A DNA stretch of 64,000 nucleotides from Rhizobium herbae (GCF_019511375.1 NZ_JAEUAO010000002.1:62001-126000), one strand, 5' to 3'; shown: positions 1 to 11,078, counted from the stretch's first letter. A program made the numbers and translations. Notes: generated by a model not told the origin, from the letters alone.

Positions 1-538
1 CGATCAGAAGCTCCGGCCGGTTGGCGAGCGCCATGGCGATCATCACACGCTGGCGCTGGCCGCCGGAGAGCTCATGCGGATAGGCCGCGAGGCGCTTCTC
101 CGGCTTGCGGATTCCCACCTGATTGAGCAATTCCAGAACACGGGTTCTGGCAGCGGCTCCTGTAAGGCCCTGATGCAGTTCAACGATTTCGGCAATCTGC
201 CGCTCGATCGAGTGCAGCGGGTTGAGAGACGTCATCGGTTCCTGGAAGATCATGGTGATGTCGTTGCCGCGCACCTGGCGCAGTTCGGCCTCGGACGCCT
301 TCATCAGGTCCTTGCCGTTGAACAGGATCTCGCCGCTCGGATGGCTTGCCGCCGGATAGGGCAAGAGCTTCAGAATCGAATTGGCCGAGACCGACTTGCC
401 CGAGCCGGATTCACCGACAAGCGCGACGACTTCGCCGCGCTTGATGTCGAAGGATATGCGGTCCACAGCCACCGACGTCTTGCCGCCCTGGTGGAAGGAC
501 ACGGAGAGGTCGCGGACCGAGAGGAGGGTATCTGTCAT
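1..538 (-). CDS. yejF: Peptide ABC importer ATP-binding protein YejF, partial
   Basis: ATPase subunit of a peptide-type ABC importer, energising uptake through the YejB/YejE permeases from the cytoplasmic face. Only the first ~179 residues lie in the window; the gene runs off the left edge, and the family usually has two fused ABC modules (about 530 aa). Visible are the Walker A motif GESGSGKS at about residues 42-49 and the ABC signature LSGGQRQR at about residue 156. The ATG follows the yejE stop by 8 bases, so it is the fourth gene of the same transcript. The assignment to Yej rather than Dpp/Opp rests on the neighbouring permease and binding-protein sequences. Confidence 0.88.
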   Translation of the reverse strand, partial: MTDTLLSVRDLSVSFHQGGKTSVAVDRISFDIKRGEVVALVGESGSGKSVSANSILKLLPYPAASHPSGEILFNGKDLMKASEAELRQVRGNDITMIFQEPMTSLNPLHSIERQIAEIVELHQGLTGAAARTRVLELLNQVGIRKPEKRLAAYPHELSGGQRQRVMIAMALANRPELLI

Positions 539-546
539 CGAGCTGA

Positions 547-1689
547 TCACCTGAACGTCTTTCTCGGGTCGAACGCGTCGCGGACCGCTTCTCCGATGAA
601 GATCAAGAGCGACAGCATCACGGACATGACGACGAAGGCGGTCAGCCCGAGCCAGGGGGCCTGCAGATTGGATTTGCCCTGCGAGATCAGCTCGCCGAGC
701 GAGGCAGAGCCCGGAGGCATGCCGAAGCCAAGGAAGTCGAGCGAGGTGAGCGTGGTGATCGAGCCGGAGAGGATGAACGGCAGGAATGTCAGAGTCGCCA
801 CCATGGCATTGGGCAGCAAGTGGCGGAACATGATCGTCCGGTTGTTGACGCCGAGCGCCCGGGCGGCGCGGACATATTCGAAATTTCGGGCTCGCAGAAA
901 CTCGGCCCGCACAATGCCGACGAAACCGACCCAGGAGAACAAAAGCATGATGCCGAGCAGCACGAAGAAGCCGGGCGGCAGGATCGCAGCGATGATCAGG
1001 AGGATATAGAGCACCGGCATTGACGACCAGATCTCGATGAACCGCTGCAGGAGTAGGTCCGTCCAGCCGCCAAAATAACCCTGCACGGCACCGGCGGTAA
1101 CACCGACGATGGCGGAGAGAACGGTCAAGGCGAGACCGAAGAGCACGGAAATACGAAAGCCGTAGATCATCCGGGCCGCCACATCGCGGGCCTGGTCGTC
1201 GGTGCCGAGCCAATTGAGATTGCCGAGCGTGCAGCCGGGATCGTTCTCCCCTTGAGGATAGCCGGAGCAGCGTTCCGCCTTGTCCATCAGCCAGAAGGGT
1301 GCCGTGGGAGCCGAATGCGGAATGTTGGAATTGGCCGTCTGGTAGGAATAGCGGATCGGCGGCCAGATCATCCAGCCATTGGCGTTGATCTCGTCTCGGA
1401 TATAGTCGGAGCGGTAATCCGTTTCGGCCAGGAAGCCGCCGAACTTCTCTTCCGGATAGTTGACCAGCACCGGCACTAGAATTTCGCCTTTATAGGAGGC
1501 AAGGACCGGTTTGTCGTTGGCGATGAATTCGGCGCAGAGGCTGAGGCCGAACAACACCATGAATATCCAGAACGACCAGTAGCCGCGCCGGTTCGCCCTG
1601 AAGTTCTCCCAGCGGCGCTGGTTGATCGGCGACAGCCGCCCGGGCGCGCCGGTGACCAGGGCCGGATTGGTGGAGATGACATCTGCCAT
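547..1689 (-). CDS. yejE: Peptide ABC importer permease YejE
   Basis: Inner-membrane permease of the Yej importer, which in enterobacteria takes up oligopeptides and microcin C-type peptide conjugates. The 380-aa protein has a cytoplasmic N-terminus, a first membrane helix near residues 38-58, a long periplasmic loop, then a cluster of helices. The conserved cytoplasmic coupling loop is visible as RAARALGVNNRTIMFRHLLP, near residues 275-295. Its ATG overlaps the yejB stop by one base (TGATG), implying translational coupling. Length agrees with YejE homologues, which carry the extended periplasmic loop that DppC lacks. Confidence 0.9.
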   Translation of the reverse strand: MADVISTNPALVTGAPGRLSPINQRRWENFRANRRGYWSFWIFMVLFGLSLCAEFIANDKPVLASYKGEILVPVLVNYPEEKFGGFLAETDYRSDYIRDEINANGWMIWPPIRYSYQTANSNIPHSAPTAPFWLMDKAERCSGYPQGENDPGCTLGNLNWLGTDDQARDVAARMIYGFRISVLFGLALTVLSAIVGVTAGAVQGYFGGWTDLLLQRFIEIWSSMPVLYILLIIAAILPPGFFVLLGIMLLFSWVGFVGIVRAEFLRARNFEYVRAARALGVNNRTIMFRHLLPNAMVATLTFLPFILSGSITTLTSLDFLGFGMPPGSASLGELISQGKSNLQAPWLGLTAFVVMSVMLSLLIFIGEAVRDAFDPRKTFR

Positions 1690-2780
1690 CAGACATCCCT
1701 CCGCTCAAAATCGATGCGCGGATCGACCCAGGTATAGATCAGGTCCGACAAGAGGCCGACGAGCAGGCCCATCAGCGAGAAGATGTAGAGAGTGGCAAAG
1801 ACGATGGGGTAGTCGCGCTTGACGACGGATTCGTAACCAAGCCGGCCAAGGCCATCGAGCGAAAAAATGTATTCCGTCAACAGCGATCCGGTAAAGAAAG
1901 CCGTGATGAAGGCGCCCGGAAAGCCGGCGATGACGATCAGCATGGCATTGCGGAAAACGTGTCCGTAGAGGACCTGTCGCTCGTTCAGGCCCTTGGCGCG
2001 CGCCGTAATGACATATTGCTTCTTGATCTCGTCGATGAAGGAATTCTTCGTCAAAAGCGTTGTCGTTGCAAAGGCCGACATCAGCAGCGTGATCAACGGC
2101 AGGGTCATGTGCCAGAAATAATCGAGGATCTTCTGCCACCAGTTCAACTGGGCAAAATTATCCGAGACGATGCCACGCAGCGGGAACCAGTCGAAGAACG
2201 AGCCGCCGGCAAAGAGCACGATCAACAAAATGCCGAAAAGGAACCCCGGCACCGCATAGCCGATGATGATGATGCCGGACGTCCAGACATCGAAGGTCGA
2301 GCCGTCCGAGATGGCCTTCTTGATGCCAAGCGGAATGGAGATCGCGTAGGAAACCAGAAGAATCCAGAGGCCGAGCGAGATGGAGACCGGCATCTTGTCG
2401 AGGATCAGGTCGATCACCGAGGTGTTGCGGAAAAAGCTCTCGCCGAAATCGAACCGGACATAGTTCCACATCATCAGGCCGAAGCGCTCGAGCGGCGGCT
2501 TGTCGAAACCGAACTGCTTTTCCAGCTTCGCAATGAACTCCGGATCGAGCCCCTGCGCGCCGCGATATTTTCCCGAAGACTCGTCACCGAGAGGCTGGAC
2601 AGCGAGATCGCCACCGCCGCCGGACAGCCGATCGCCGCCCTGGTTTTGGCCGGTCAGATCGGAAATGACCTGTTCCACCGGCCCGCCGGGGGCGAACTGA
2701 ACGACGGCAAAGGAGATGGCCATGATGCCGACGATCGTCGGGATCATCAGCAGAAGCCGCCGCAGAATATAGGCACCCAT
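1689..2780 (-). CDS. yejB: Peptide ABC importer permease YejB
   Basis: Second inner-membrane permease of the Yej importer, partner of YejE. The 363-aa product starts with a membrane helix ([19 protein letters not shown]). It has a glycine-rich soluble insert at about residues 45-75 before the conserved [19 protein letters not shown] segment, then five or so further helices with the coupling loop [20 protein letters not shown]. The insert after the first helix is characteristic of YejB. A gap of 181 bases separates it from the upstream yejA stop; I see no strong terminator there, so yejA and yejBEF are probably one transcript with yejA most abundant. Confidence 0.9.
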   Translation of the reverse strand: MGAYILRRLLLMIPTIVGIMAISFAVVQFAPGGPVEQVISDLTGQNQGGDRLSGGGGDLAVQPLGDESSGKYRGAQGLDPEFIAKLEKQFGFDKPPLERFGLMMWNYVRFDFGESFFRNTSVIDLILDKMPVSISLGLWILLVSYAISIPLGIKKAISDGSTFDVWTSGIIIIGYAVPGFLFGILLIVLFAGGSFFDWFPLRGIVSDNFAQLNWWQKILDYFWHMTLPLITLLMSAFATTTLLTKNSFIDEIKKQYVITARAKGLNERQVLYGHVFRNAMLIVIAGFPGAFITAFFTGSLLTEYIFSLDGLGRLGYESVVKRDYPIVFATLYIFSLMGLLVGLLSDLIYTWVDPRIDFERRDV

Positions 2781-2961
2781 CAGCGAACCCCCCGCTTGCC
2801 GCTTGTTCCGGCAGTCAGATTCGATGCGCTATCGGCAACCCTTCTGTCATCCATCAATCCGCTGGTCTCCCTCAAGGCGCCGCTTGCCGCGACCGGCTCC
2901 GGCGCTCAACCTGATTCGCATATGTGCATTTGGAGTACACAGCGAGCCCTGTGCAAGGCTT

Positions 2962-4824
2962 TCATTGCGCGCCGGCTGTCTTCGACCACCAGATCGCCGG
3001 GAAGCCAACGGCGTATTTGGGAAGTTCCGCTGGATGCTCGAGCTTGGCCGAATAGGCGAGCCGCGAATAGCGCGCGGTATAGCTGGGCACAACAAAGTGA
3101 TGGGCGAGCAGGACACGATCGAGCGCCTTGGTCGTGGCAATGAGTTCATCGCGATCCTTGGCGAAGATAATCCTTCGAATAAGGGCATCAATGCCCGGAT
3201 CGCTGATGCCGGCATAGTTCTGCGAACCGTCGCGCTTGGCAGATTCCGAGCCCCAATATTCCGCCTGTTCGTTGCCGGGGTTCAGGGATTGTCCCCAGCC
3301 GGTATAGATCATGTCGAAATCGCGCGAGCGCCAGCGGTTGGTATATTGCGACGCATCCACCGTGCGAACGCTGACCTGAACACCGATCTTCTTGAGATTT
3401 TGCGCAAAAGGCAGCGCCACGACCTCAATCGTCGGCCCGTCAAGCAGAATTTCGAAACCGAAGGGTTCGCCGGTCTTGGAGTTGACCATCCGGTTACCCT
3501 TCAGTTCGTAGCCGGCTTCCTTGAACAGGGCGATCGCCTCGCGCAGATTATCCCGCTGCTTTTTCTGGTCGCCGCCGACCGGATTCTTGTACTCCTTGGT
3601 GAAGACTTCGGGCGGAACCTGATTCTTCATCTCAGTCAGGATTTCCAATTCCCGGCCCTGCGGCAAGCCGCTGGAAGCGAGTTCCGATCCGAAAAAGTAG
3701 CTGTCGATGCGGTCGTACTGATTGTAGAAGATCGTCCGCTTCAGCTCCTCGAAATCGAAGGCGTAGTTGAGCGCCTCGCGCACACGCTGATCCTGAAACT
3801 TCGCACGGCGCAGGTTGGGAACGAAACCGACCAGAACGCCGCTGTTGCGATAATCATTGTCAACGATTTCGCGTTTGATTCGGCCATCCTTGACGGCAGG
3901 GAAATTATAGGCTGTCGCCCAGCGCTTGGCGGAGTTTTCCGCCCAATAGTCGGCATTGCCGGAACGGAACGCTTCGAAGGCGACATCAAGGTCGGCATAG
4001 TAGGAATAGGTGTAGGAACCGAAATTGTTCTGACCGATATTGACGTTGAGGTTTTTGCCCCAATAGTCGTCACGCAGCTCGTAGCGGATGGTTGAGCCCG
4101 GCGTCATTGCCGCGATCTTGTAAGGCCCCGAGCCCATCGGGATTTCGAGCGTGGTTTTCGAGATGTCGCGCTGAACGCCCTTGGCGTCCTTGCCTTCCCA
4201 CCAGTGCTTCGGAACGATCATCAGTTCGCCGACGATTTTCGGCAGTTCCCGATTGTTCTTCTCATCGAAGGAGAACGTGATTTCGCGGTCGCCGGTCTTT
4301 TCGGCCTTGGTCACATGCTTGTAGTAAAATTCCTTCTGGGGGTCGAGTTCCTTGGTTTTCTCGAAGCTGAAGACCACATCCTCCGGCGTCACCGGCTGAC
4401 CATCTGCCCATTTGGCCTCGGCCCGCAGCCGGAACTTCACAAAGCCGAAATCGTCCGGATAGGCGATGGCCTCCGCCAGAAGACCATAATCCGAGGCGAT
4501 CTCGTCCATAGAGGGCGTCATCAGCCTGTCGTAAACGAGATTGGCTGCCGGCGGCGATGCCATTCCCGCAGCGATTTCGCCCTTGGCAAGCAACGAATTC
4601 AGCGTATCAAACGTGCCCGAAGCCGTCAGGTTCACATTGCCGCCCTTCGGCGCATCGGGATTGACGTAGTCGAAGCGGGCAAATCCGTCCTTGTATTTCA
4701 ACTCGCCCACCGTCGCGGTACCGCCATGCCATTCCGGCTCCTCAGCGATTGCTGGCGAAGCCAGGGGCAGAAGTACTGCCGCCAAAGTCAGTGCGTCTCT
4801 AAAGTTCATGCCAATTCGCCGCAT
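2962..4824 (-). CDS. yejA: Extracellular solute-binding protein (family 5), YejA-like
   Basis: Periplasmic substrate-binding protein that delivers peptides to YejB/YejE. The 620-aa precursor has a signal peptide (MNFRDALTLAAVLLPLASPAIA, cleavage near AIA-EE) and a family 5 solute-binding domain over most of its length. Visible segments include YDRLMTPSMDE, RAEAKWADGQPVTPEDVVFSF and GSGPYKI. The start at 4824 is preferred over the internal ATG at 4809 because AAGGAA lies about 9 bases before it. The gene leads the yej set and diverges from mepA across a 212-base interval that should hold both promoters. Confidence 0.9.
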   Translation of the reverse strand: MRRIGMNFRDALTLAAVLLPLASPAIAEEPEWHGGTATVGELKYKDGFARFDYVNPDAPKGGNVNLTASGTFDTLNSLLAKGEIAAGMASPPAANLVYDRLMTPSMDEIASDYGLLAEAIAYPDDFGFVKFRLRAEAKWADGQPVTPEDVVFSFEKTKELDPQKEFYYKHVTKAEKTGDREITFSFDEKNNRELPKIVGELMIVPKHWWEGKDAKGVQRDISKTTLEIPMGSGPYKIAAMTPGSTIRYELRDDYWGKNLNVNIGQNNFGSYTYSYYADLDVAFEAFRSGNADYWAENSAKRWATAYNFPAVKDGRIKREIVDNDYRNSGVLVGFVPNLRRAKFQDQRVREALNYAFDFEELKRTIFYNQYDRIDSYFFGSELASSGLPQGRELEILTEMKNQVPPEVFTKEYKNPVGGDQKKQRDNLREAIALFKEAGYELKGNRMVNSKTGEPFGFEILLDGPTIEVVALPFAQNLKKIGVQVSVRTVDASQYTNRWRSRDFDMIYTGWGQSLNPGNEQAEYWGSESAKRDGSQNYAGISDPGIDALIRRIIFAKDRDELIATTKALDRVLLAHHFVVPSYTARYSRLAYSAKLEHPAELPKYAVGFPAIWWSKTAGAQ

Positions 4825-5036
4825 CCAAGCATTTCCTTTTTTTCTTGCTTGAATAACAGAATAGGCAAAATCCGGGCAATTGACAGAAGCCGCCTCAAAT
4901 CAGGCATTTTTTTTGGGTCAGCATCGCAACCTGCGCAAGGCCGACACAACGACACCTTGTCAGCCAGGCGAGGACAATCGCGACTGGAGCTGTGCTTCGG
5001 GATGCGGCATTATGACGACCGGGGAATCAGCGGGGA

Positions 5037-6113
5037 ATGGCAGTGAGAATGGCAGGACTCTTTCGGCATCTGGGATCGATGGCACTGGCGGCGCTGGCAG
5101 GCTCGAGCCTCGTCCTCGGCGACGCAACCGCAGCCGACGGCACGCCGGCCAAGCAGATTTTCGGCAAGGTTCAGCTTCCCAGCAACTCGGCTGCGAGCCC
5201 GATCGGATTTTATGCCAAAGGCTGCATGGCCGGCGCCGTCGCCATCCCGACGGACGGGCCGACGTGGCAGGCGATGCGGCTGTCGCGAAACCGCCGCTGG
5301 GGCAATCCGGCGATGATCACGCTTCTGGAACAGTTCTCGAAGGACGCCGCCCGGCTCGGCTGGGGCTCCGGCATCCTGATCGGCGACATTTCCCAGCCGC
5401 GGGGCGGGCCGATGCTGTCCGGACACTCCTCCCACCAGATCGGGCTCGACGCGGATATCTGGTTCACGCCGATGCCGGCACAGCGGCTCTCGGCGCAAGC
5501 GCGCGAAGATCTGCCGTTCACCTCCATGCTCGACAAGAGCAAATTCCTGACCGTGAGCCCGCAGCGCTGGACGCCGACCCATGCCAAGGTCGTCATGCAG
5601 GCTGCGAGCTATCCGCAGGTGGAGCGGGTCTTCGTCAATCCGGCGATCAAGAAAAAACTGTGCGACACATGGACCGGCGACCGCTCGCTGCTCGGCAAGG
5701 TCCGCCCGATCTATGGCCATGACGAACATTTCCACATTCGCATGCACTGCCCGCCCGGCGCTTCCGGATGCAAGGCGCAGGCGCCGGTGGCAGGCGGCGA
5801 CGGCTGCGACAAGTCGCTGGCCTGGTGGTTCACCAAGGAACCCTGGGCAAAGCCGGTGAAGAAGCCTGGCGACAAACCGGTGAAGCCAAGGTTTGCGACG
5901 CTTTCCGACCTGCCGAAGGCCTGTGCCGCGGTGCTGGCCGCTCCGGCAGCCTCCGAGCAGTCGGCGACCTTCGGCACCGCCTATGTCGCGCCCCAGGTCC
6001 AGCCAGCGGCGAAGTCCGGCGATGCAGCGATCCAGCAGGTGATCAATGCCGGCACCAACGATCTGCCGGATGGCACGATTCCGATCCCGCTATCGCGCCC
6101 CTCCCTGCAATAG
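5037..6113 (+). CDS. mepA: Penicillin-insensitive murein endopeptidase MepA
   Basis: Periplasmic LAS-type metallo-endopeptidase that cuts D-alanyl-meso-diaminopimelyl cross-links in peptidoglycan. The 358-aa protein has an N-terminal signal segment (about residues 10-32). The catalytic region shows GHSSHQIGLDADIWF near residue 128 and HDEHFHIRMHCPPG near residue 228, which supply the zinc-binding and catalytic His/Asp residues of the family. Two cysteine pairs (GCMAG, DGCDKS) fit the disulfides seen in the E. coli enzyme. About 60 C-terminal residues after the domain are low complexity and not part of the E. coli protein. The gene stands alone and is divergent from yejA. Confidence 0.92.
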   Translation: MAVRMAGLFRHLGSMALAALAGSSLVLGDATAADGTPAKQIFGKVQLPSNSAASPIGFYAKGCMAGAVAIPTDGPTWQAMRLSRNRRWGNPAMITLLEQFSKDAARLGWGSGILIGDISQPRGGPMLSGHSSHQIGLDADIWFTPMPAQRLSAQAREDLPFTSMLDKSKFLTVSPQRWTPTHAKVVMQAASYPQVERVFVNPAIKKKLCDTWTGDRSLLGKVRPIYGHDEHFHIRMHCPPGASGCKAQAPVAGGDGCDKSLAWWFTKEPWAKPVKKPGDKPVKPRFATLSDLPKACAAVLAAPAASEQSATFGTAYVAPQVQPAAKSGDAAIQQVINAGTNDLPDGTIPIPLSRPSLQ

Positions 6114-6224
6114 GCTGTAGGGGCGTGGCCCTTAAGCGCTTTCCATCCGCGAAACTGTGCTGTACAGGAGATCAAATCGATTTAAATCGAGACCGTCATG
6201 GTCGGTTGACGCTGGGGATCGGGG

Positions 6225-6605
6225 ATGACCAGTCAAAAATGCGTGGCGCTGATAGCGCATGACCAGAAGAAGGACGACATCGCAGCCTTTGCCAAGGCGA
6301 ACGAAGCCGTACTTGCGCGCTGGAAGATCGTCGCCACCGGCACGACCGGCGGCCGGGTGCAGGATGCCTGTCCAAGCCTCGATGTCATTCGCATGAAGAG
6401 CGGCCCGCTCGGCGGTGACCAGCAGATCGGCGCGCTGATCGCCACCGGCGAGGTGCACATGCTGATCTTCTTCACCGACCCGCTTACCGCCATGCCACAT
6501 GACGTCGACGTGAAGGCATTGATGCGCCTTGCCACCGTCTACGATATTCCGATGGCGCTGAACCGGGCAACGGCAGAACAGTTGATCGACTTCCATCATC
6601 CCTGA
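6225..6605 (+). CDS. mgsA: Methylglyoxal synthase
   Basis: Cytosolic enzyme converting dihydroxyacetone phosphate to methylglyoxal plus phosphate, a bypass of lower glycolysis. At 126 aa it is slightly shorter than E. coli MgsA (152 aa) because it lacks the N-terminal extension. Family motifs are clear: ALIAHDQKK at the N-terminus, GTTGG (phosphate binding), [11 protein letters not shown] with the catalytic Asp, and [17 protein letters not shown] with the conserved His. It is followed after 42 bases by glucokinase, so the two are likely co-transcribed and both act at the top of sugar catabolism. Confidence 0.95.
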   Translation: MTSQKCVALIAHDQKKDDIAAFAKANEAVLARWKIVATGTTGGRVQDACPSLDVIRMKSGPLGGDQQIGALIATGEVHMLIFFTDPLTAMPHDVDVKALMRLATVYDIPMALNRATAEQLIDFHHP

Positions 6606-6647
6606 TACAGCTCTCTTTGAGCCCGCACGATCACAACGGAATGTCCC

Positions 6648-7673
6648 ATGCCCACGCTCACAGACACCGAAAGCAGCCTCACCTTTCCGATCCTGATCGG
6701 CGATATCGGCGGAACCAATGCGCGGTTTGCGCTGCTTGTCGACGCCTTCGCCGAGCCGAAGATGTTCCCGATCATCCCGACGACGAGCTATGCGAGCATC
6801 GAGGAAGCGCTGCAGACCAGCATCCTCGACAAGACCTCGGTGCAGCCGCGCTCGGCGATCATCGCGGTTGCCGGCCCGGTCAAGGGCGACGATATTCCGC
6901 TCACCAATGCTGGCTGGGTGATCAAGCCGAAAGACATGCTGACGGCGCTTTCGCTCGAGGACGTGATCATTATCAATGATTTCGAGGCCCAGGCGCTGGC
7001 GATCGCCTCGATCGGCGAGGAAGGCCGCGAGCAGATCGGTCCCGGCAGCATTCTCGAAGACGCCTCCTGCGCCGTACTCGGCCCGGGCACCGGTCTTGGC
7101 GTGGCCGGCCTCGTGCATGCGCAACACAGCTGGATTCCGGTTCCCGGCGAAGGCGGCCATATCGATGTCGGTCCGCGCACGGAGCGCGACTATCAGATCT
7201 GGCCCTTCCTCGAGCCGATCGAGGGCCGCATTTCGGCAGAGCAGCTGCTCTGCGGCCGCGGCATCATGAACATCTACCGCGCGGTCTGCGAATCGAAAGC
7301 CTGGTATCCCGAGTTGCCCGACCCGGCGGCCGTGACGACCGGTGCACTCGCCGAACGCGATGAGGCGGCGGTGGAGACCATCTCGCTGTTTTGCACCTAT
7401 CTCGGCCGCGTAGCCGGTGACATGGCGATGATCTTCATGGCACGCGGCGGCGTTTTTCTTGCCGGCGGCATTTCCCAGAAAATCCTGCCTGCCTTGAGAA
7501 AACCGCAGTTCCGCGTCGCCTTCGAAGACAAGGCGCCGCATTCGGCGTTGCTCCGGACGGTCCCGACTTTCGTTGTCACCCATCCGACGGCCGCGCTTTC
7601 AGGCCTTGCCGCCTATTCGCGCACCCCGTCGCGCTTTGGTGTGGCAACAGAGGGACGGCGCTGGAGAACTTGA
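6648..7673 (+). CDS. glk: Glucokinase
   Basis: Phosphorylates glucose with ATP to glucose 6-phosphate in the cytosol. The 341-aa protein belongs to the bacterial glucokinase (ROK-unrelated, GlkA-type) family: ATP-binding [12 protein letters not shown] near residue 17, VAGPVKGD, the substrate segment [11 protein letters not shown], and [13 protein letters not shown]. Glu-containing [11 protein letters not shown] is the expected sugar-contacting region. It sits 42 bases behind mgsA and 100 bases ahead of the ABC exporter gene, in the same order I recall for Sinorhizobium chromosomes. Confidence 0.95.
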   Translation: MPTLTDTESSLTFPILIGDIGGTNARFALLVDAFAEPKMFPIIPTTSYASIEEALQTSILDKTSVQPRSAIIAVAGPVKGDDIPLTNAGWVIKPKDMLTALSLEDVIIINDFEAQALAIASIGEEGREQIGPGSILEDASCAVLGPGTGLGVAGLVHAQHSWIPVPGEGGHIDVGPRTERDYQIWPFLEPIEGRISAEQLLCGRGIMNIYRAVCESKAWYPELPDPAAVTTGALAERDEAAVETISLFCTYLGRVAGDMAMIFMARGGVFLAGGISQKILPALRKPQFRVAFEDKAPHSALLRTVPTFVVTHPTAALSGLAAYSRTPSRFGVATEGRRWRT

Positions 7674-7773
7674 AGGGCAAGCCAGCGTCAAGGACTCGCC
7701 AAAGCGGGATCAAGGGACTATAGAGCCCTGAAATAAAGCGCCTGCAAGCGCGTCGGGCTTTAAGGAAACCTGC

Positions 7774-9576
7774 TTGAAACAAGCCAAGACAAAGCTGCCA
7801 CCCGTTGACCGCGAGACCATTGCCAGCGTCCTGAAGCGGGTCATTGCCGAAAACGGACGCGCCCATATGCGCGGCTATATTTTCGCCATCGCCTGCCTCG
7901 GGCTTGTCGCAGGCACGACCGCCTTCACCGCCTGGATCATGGAAGCGGTGGTCAACGAGGCCTTCGCCAACAAGCGGGCCGATATCGTTCTCTACATATG
8001 CGGCGCGATCTTCATTGCGTTCGTGGTGCGCGGCTTTGCCACCTACGGCCAGGCCGTGGCGCTCTCCAAGATCGGCAATAGCATCGTCGCCAGCTACCAG
8101 CGCCGGCTCTATTCGCATCTGATGGCACTGAGCGTCGGCTATTTCAGCGAAACCCGCTCCGCCCGCATCTCGGCGCAGATCAGCCAGAACGTCTCCGGCA
8201 TCCGCGATGTCCTCAACATGACGGTCACATCGCTGGCGCGCGATTTCCTGACGCTCATTGCGCTGATCGGCGTGATGATCAGCAAGGACTGGCTGCTGAC
8301 GCTGATCGTCTTCGTCATCGCGCCACCATTGCTGATCGGCCTTCGCTACATCTCGCGGCGGCTGAAGCAGGCAACCCGGGAATCCGTCGAAATCAACAGC
8401 CACGTGCTCGGGGCCATGCAGGAGACCATTCAGGGCATTACCATCGTCAAGGCCTTCACGATGGAGAAGCAACTGAAAACCAAGGTCGAGGCGATTATCG
8501 ACCGGGCCGAAAACCGCGCCAACCGCATCGCCCGCCTCAGCGAACGCACCGCCCCGATGACGGAGACCTTCGCCGGCTTCGCGATTTCCAGCGTACTTGC
8601 CTATGCGGCATTCCGGTCGATCTACAACGGCATCCAGCCGGGAGCCTTCTTCGCCTTCGTCACCGCGTTGCTGATGGCCTACGACCCGGCCCGCCGCCTT
8701 GCGAGGCTCCAGGTGTCGCTCGAGCGCGCCGTCGTCAATGCGCGGATGATCTACGAGATCCTCGACACCGTGCCGCATCAGCGCGACCTTCCGGGTGCCG
8801 GCAATCTCGCGCTCCGGCAGGCGACGATCGAGTTCAGGAACGTCCGCTTCGGATATAACCAGAGCGACGACATTCTGAAGGGTGTCAGCTTTGTTGCGGA
8901 AGGCGGCAAGACGACGGCTCTCGTCGGCCCCTCCGGCGCCGGAAAATCGACGGTGATCAGCCTTATTCCGCGCTTCTACGACCCCTCCGGCGGCGAGATC
9001 CTGATCGACGGGCAGGACATCGCCCACGTCACCAAGCAATCGCTGCGCAACGGCCTCGCCTATGTGTCGCAGCAGCCTTACCTCTTCGAAGGCTCGATCC
9101 GCGACAATATCCGCTATGGCCGCCCGGAAGCGACGGACGCCGAGGTCGAGGAAGCGGCAAGGCTCGCCTATGCGCATGACTTCATTCGCGCCCAGCCGCA
9201 GGGCTACGATACGCCGGTCGGCGAAAACGGCGTGACGCTGTCCGGCGGCCAGCGCCAGCGGCTGTCCATCGCCCGCGCGCTGGTACGCCAGGCACCGATC
9301 CTGCTGCTCGACGAGGCAACCTCGGCGCTGGATACCGAATCGGAAGCCGCCGTGCAGAAGGCGCTCGACCACGCCATGAGCGGCCGCACCGTGGTCGTCA
9401 TCGCCCACCGGCTCTCAACGGTCGTCAACGCCGACAAGATCATCGTCATGAAGGATGGGCTGGTGGTCGAGGAAGGCACCCACGAGGCGCTTGCGAAGCG
9501 ATCGGACGGTCTTTACGCTCGACTGCACAATCTGCAGGGCAGCACGGCCCAGCCGGCGGTGGAAGCGCAGGTTTGA
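7774..9576 (+). CDS. ABC exporter, fused transmembrane and ATPase domains (MsbA-type)
   Basis: Half-transporter of the exporter class, expected to work as a homodimer and flip a lipid, glycan or hydrophobic compound out of the cytoplasm. The 600-aa protein has six predicted membrane helices in residues ~35-310 and one nucleotide-binding domain with Walker [11 protein letters not shown]-loop [12 protein letters not shown], signature LSGGQRQR, Walker [13 protein letters not shown] and switch His in VIAHRLST. The start is a TTG at 7774; no ATG is in frame near the conserved N-terminus. It ends 20 bases before dapB, so the two are probably co-transcribed. The substrate is unknown; MsbA or a multidrug role are both possible. 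Confidence 0.85.
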   Translation: MKQAKTKLPPVDRETIASVLKRVIAENGRAHMRGYIFAIACLGLVAGTTAFTAWIMEAVVNEAFANKRADIVLYICGAIFIAFVVRGFATYGQAVALSKIGNSIVASYQRRLYSHLMALSVGYFSETRSARISAQISQNVSGIRDVLNMTVTSLARDFLTLIALIGVMISKDWLLTLIVFVIAPPLLIGLRYISRRLKQATRESVEINSHVLGAMQETIQGITIVKAFTMEKQLKTKVEAIIDRAENRANRIARLSERTAPMTETFAGFAISSVLAYAAFRSIYNGIQPGAFFAFVTALLMAYDPARRLARLQVSLERAVVNARMIYEILDTVPHQRDLPGAGNLALRQATIEFRNVRFGYNQSDDILKGVSFVAEGGKTTALVGPSGAGKSTVISLIPRFYDPSGGEILIDGQDIAHVTKQSLRNGLAYVSQQPYLFEGSIRDNIRYGRPEATDAEVEEAARLAYAHDFIRAQPQGYDTPVGENGVTLSGGQRQRLSIARALVRQAPILLLDEATSALDTESEAAVQKALDHAMSGRTVVVIAHRLSTVVNADKIIVMKDGLVVEEGTHEALAKRSDGLYARLHNLQGSTAQPAVEAQV

Positions 9577-9596
9577 ACCAGGAATTGAGGGCAGGC

Positions 9597-10415
9597 ATGA
9601 GCGGGACGGAGATGAAACTCGTGGTGGTGGGCGCCGCCGGGCGGATGGGCCAGACGCTGATCCGCACGATCAATGCGATGCCCGGCGCACAACTCTTTGC
9701 CGCCGTGGAACGGCCGGGCTCGGCATTCATCGGCCGCGATGCGGGCGAGATTGCAGGATTGGGGCCGATCGGCGTGGCGATCAGCGACAAGCCGCTCGAG
9801 GCCTTCGTCGAGGCCGAAGGTGTGCTCGACTTCACCTCACCGGCAGCCTCCGTCGAGTTTGCCGGTCTCGCCGCGCAGGCGCGCATCGTCCATGTCATCG
9901 GCACGACCGGCTGCTCGAGCGATGACGACGAGAAGATCAAGGCCGCAGCGCGGCATGCGCGGATCGTCAAATCCGGCAATATGAGCCTCGGCGTCAATCT
10001 TCTCGGCGTTCTCACCGAGCAAGCCACGCGCGCGCTCGGGCCGGCCGACTGGGACATCGAAATCCTCGAAATGCACCACAAGCACAAGGTCGACGCGCCG
10101 TCCGGCACTGCCCTCCTACTCGGCGAAGCTGCCGCAAAAGGCCGCGCCATAGATCTCGCCAGCCAGTCCGTGCGCGTACGCGACGGCCATACCGGCCCTC
10201 GCGTCGCCGGCACGATCGGCTTTGCGACGCTGCGCGGCGGCTCGGTGATCGGCGAGCATTCGGTCATCCTCGCCGGCGAAGGCGAACAGGTGACGCTGTC
10301 GCACAGCGCCACGGACCGCTCGATTTTTGCGCGCGGCGCCGTGACTGCAGCCCTTTGGGCCCGTGGCCAGAAGCCCGGCCTCTATTCCATGCTCGACGTG
10401 CTCGGGCTGTCCTGA
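9597..10415 (+). CDS. dapB: 4-hydroxy-tetrahydrodipicolinate reductase
   Basis: Reduces hydroxy-tetrahydrodipicolinate with NAD(P)H in the diaminopimelate/lysine pathway, feeding peptidoglycan and protein synthesis. The 272-aa protein has the N-terminal dinucleotide motif [10 protein letters not shown] and the signature [15 protein letters not shown] with the catalytic His pair and Lys. The ATG at 9597 is chosen over an upstream in-frame TTG at 9573 that would overlap the exporter gene, because it gives the usual family length and is preceded by GAGGGC. gpmA follows 27 bases later on the same strand. Confidence 0.95.
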   Translation: MSGTEMKLVVVGAAGRMGQTLIRTINAMPGAQLFAAVERPGSAFIGRDAGEIAGLGPIGVAISDKPLEAFVEAEGVLDFTSPAASVEFAGLAAQARIVHVIGTTGCSSDDDEKIKAAARHARIVKSGNMSLGVNLLGVLTEQATRALGPADWDIEILEMHHKHKVDAPSGTALLLGEAAAKGRAIDLASQSVRVRDGHTGPRVAGTIGFATLRGGSVIGEHSVILAGEGEQVTLSHSATDRSIFARGAVTAALWARGQKPGLYSMLDVLGLS

Positions 10416-10442
10416 ACCTTAAAATCCCGGAGAAACATTATC

Positions 10443-11078
10443 ATGAGCGGCACCCTCGTCCTTGTGCGCCACGGCCAGAGCGACTGGAACCTGAAAAACC
10501 TGTTTACCGGCTGGAAGGATCCGGACCTGACAGCGCTCGGCGTCGAAGAGGCCAATGCCGGCGGCAAGGCGCTTGCCGAATACGGCATCAAGTTCGACAT
10601 CGCCTTCACCTCCGTGCTGTCCCGCGCCCAGCGGACCTGCAAGATCATCCTCGACAATGTCGGCCAGCCCGATCTCGAGACGATCTGCGACCAAGCGCTG
10701 AACGAGCGCGACTATGGCGACCTGTCCGGTCTCAACAAGGATGACGCGCGCGCCAAATGGGGCGAAGAGCAGGTGCATATCTGGCGCCGTTCCTATGACG
10801 TCCCGCCGCCGGGCGGCGAAAGCCTGCGCGACACCGGCGCCCGCGTCTGGCCCTATTACCTCACCGACATCCTGCCACGCGTGCTGAGAGGCGAGAAGGT
10901 CCTGGTTGCGGCGCACGGCAACTCGCTGCGCTCGCTGGTGATGGTGCTCGACCGGCTCACCAAGGAGCAGATACTCGCGCTCAACCTCGCGACCGGTGTG
11001 CCGATGGTCTACAAGCTGAACGCCGACTCCACCGTCGCCTCGAAGGAGGTTCTCGGCGACATGTCGGGCGCGCATTGA
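10443..11078 (+). CDS. gpmA: 2,3-bisphosphoglycerate-dependent phosphoglycerate mutase
   Basis: Interconverts 3- and 2-phosphoglycerate in glycolysis and gluconeogenesis. The 211-aa protein carries the histidine-phosphatase signature [18 protein letters not shown] with the phospho-acceptor His at residue 9, the acidic [13 protein letters not shown] segment, and the second His in [12 protein letters not shown]. It is shorter than the E. coli enzyme (250 aa), as is usual in Rhizobiales. It ends the mgsA-glk-exporter-dapB-gpmA run, and a strong intrinsic terminator follows at 11101. Confidence 0.95.
   Translation: MSGTLVLVRHGQSDWNLKNLFTGWKDPDLTALGVEEANAGGKALAEYGIKFDIAFTSVLSRAQRTCKIILDNVGQPDLETICDQALNERDYGDLSGLNKDDARAKWGEEQVHIWRRSYDVPPPGGESLRDTGARVWPYYLTDILPRVLRGEKVLVAAHGNSLRSLVMVLDRLTKEQILALNLATGVPMVYKLNADSTVASKEVLGDMSGAH

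Noticed and set aside
6178..6189. CGATTTAAATCG palindrome upstream of mgsA as an operator.
   Set aside because: A 12-base AT-rich palindrome without a nearby regulator or repeat is weak evidence.
9573..9596. TTG start for dapB overlapping the exporter gene.
   Set aside because: ATG at 9597 gives the family length and has a better ribosome-binding site.
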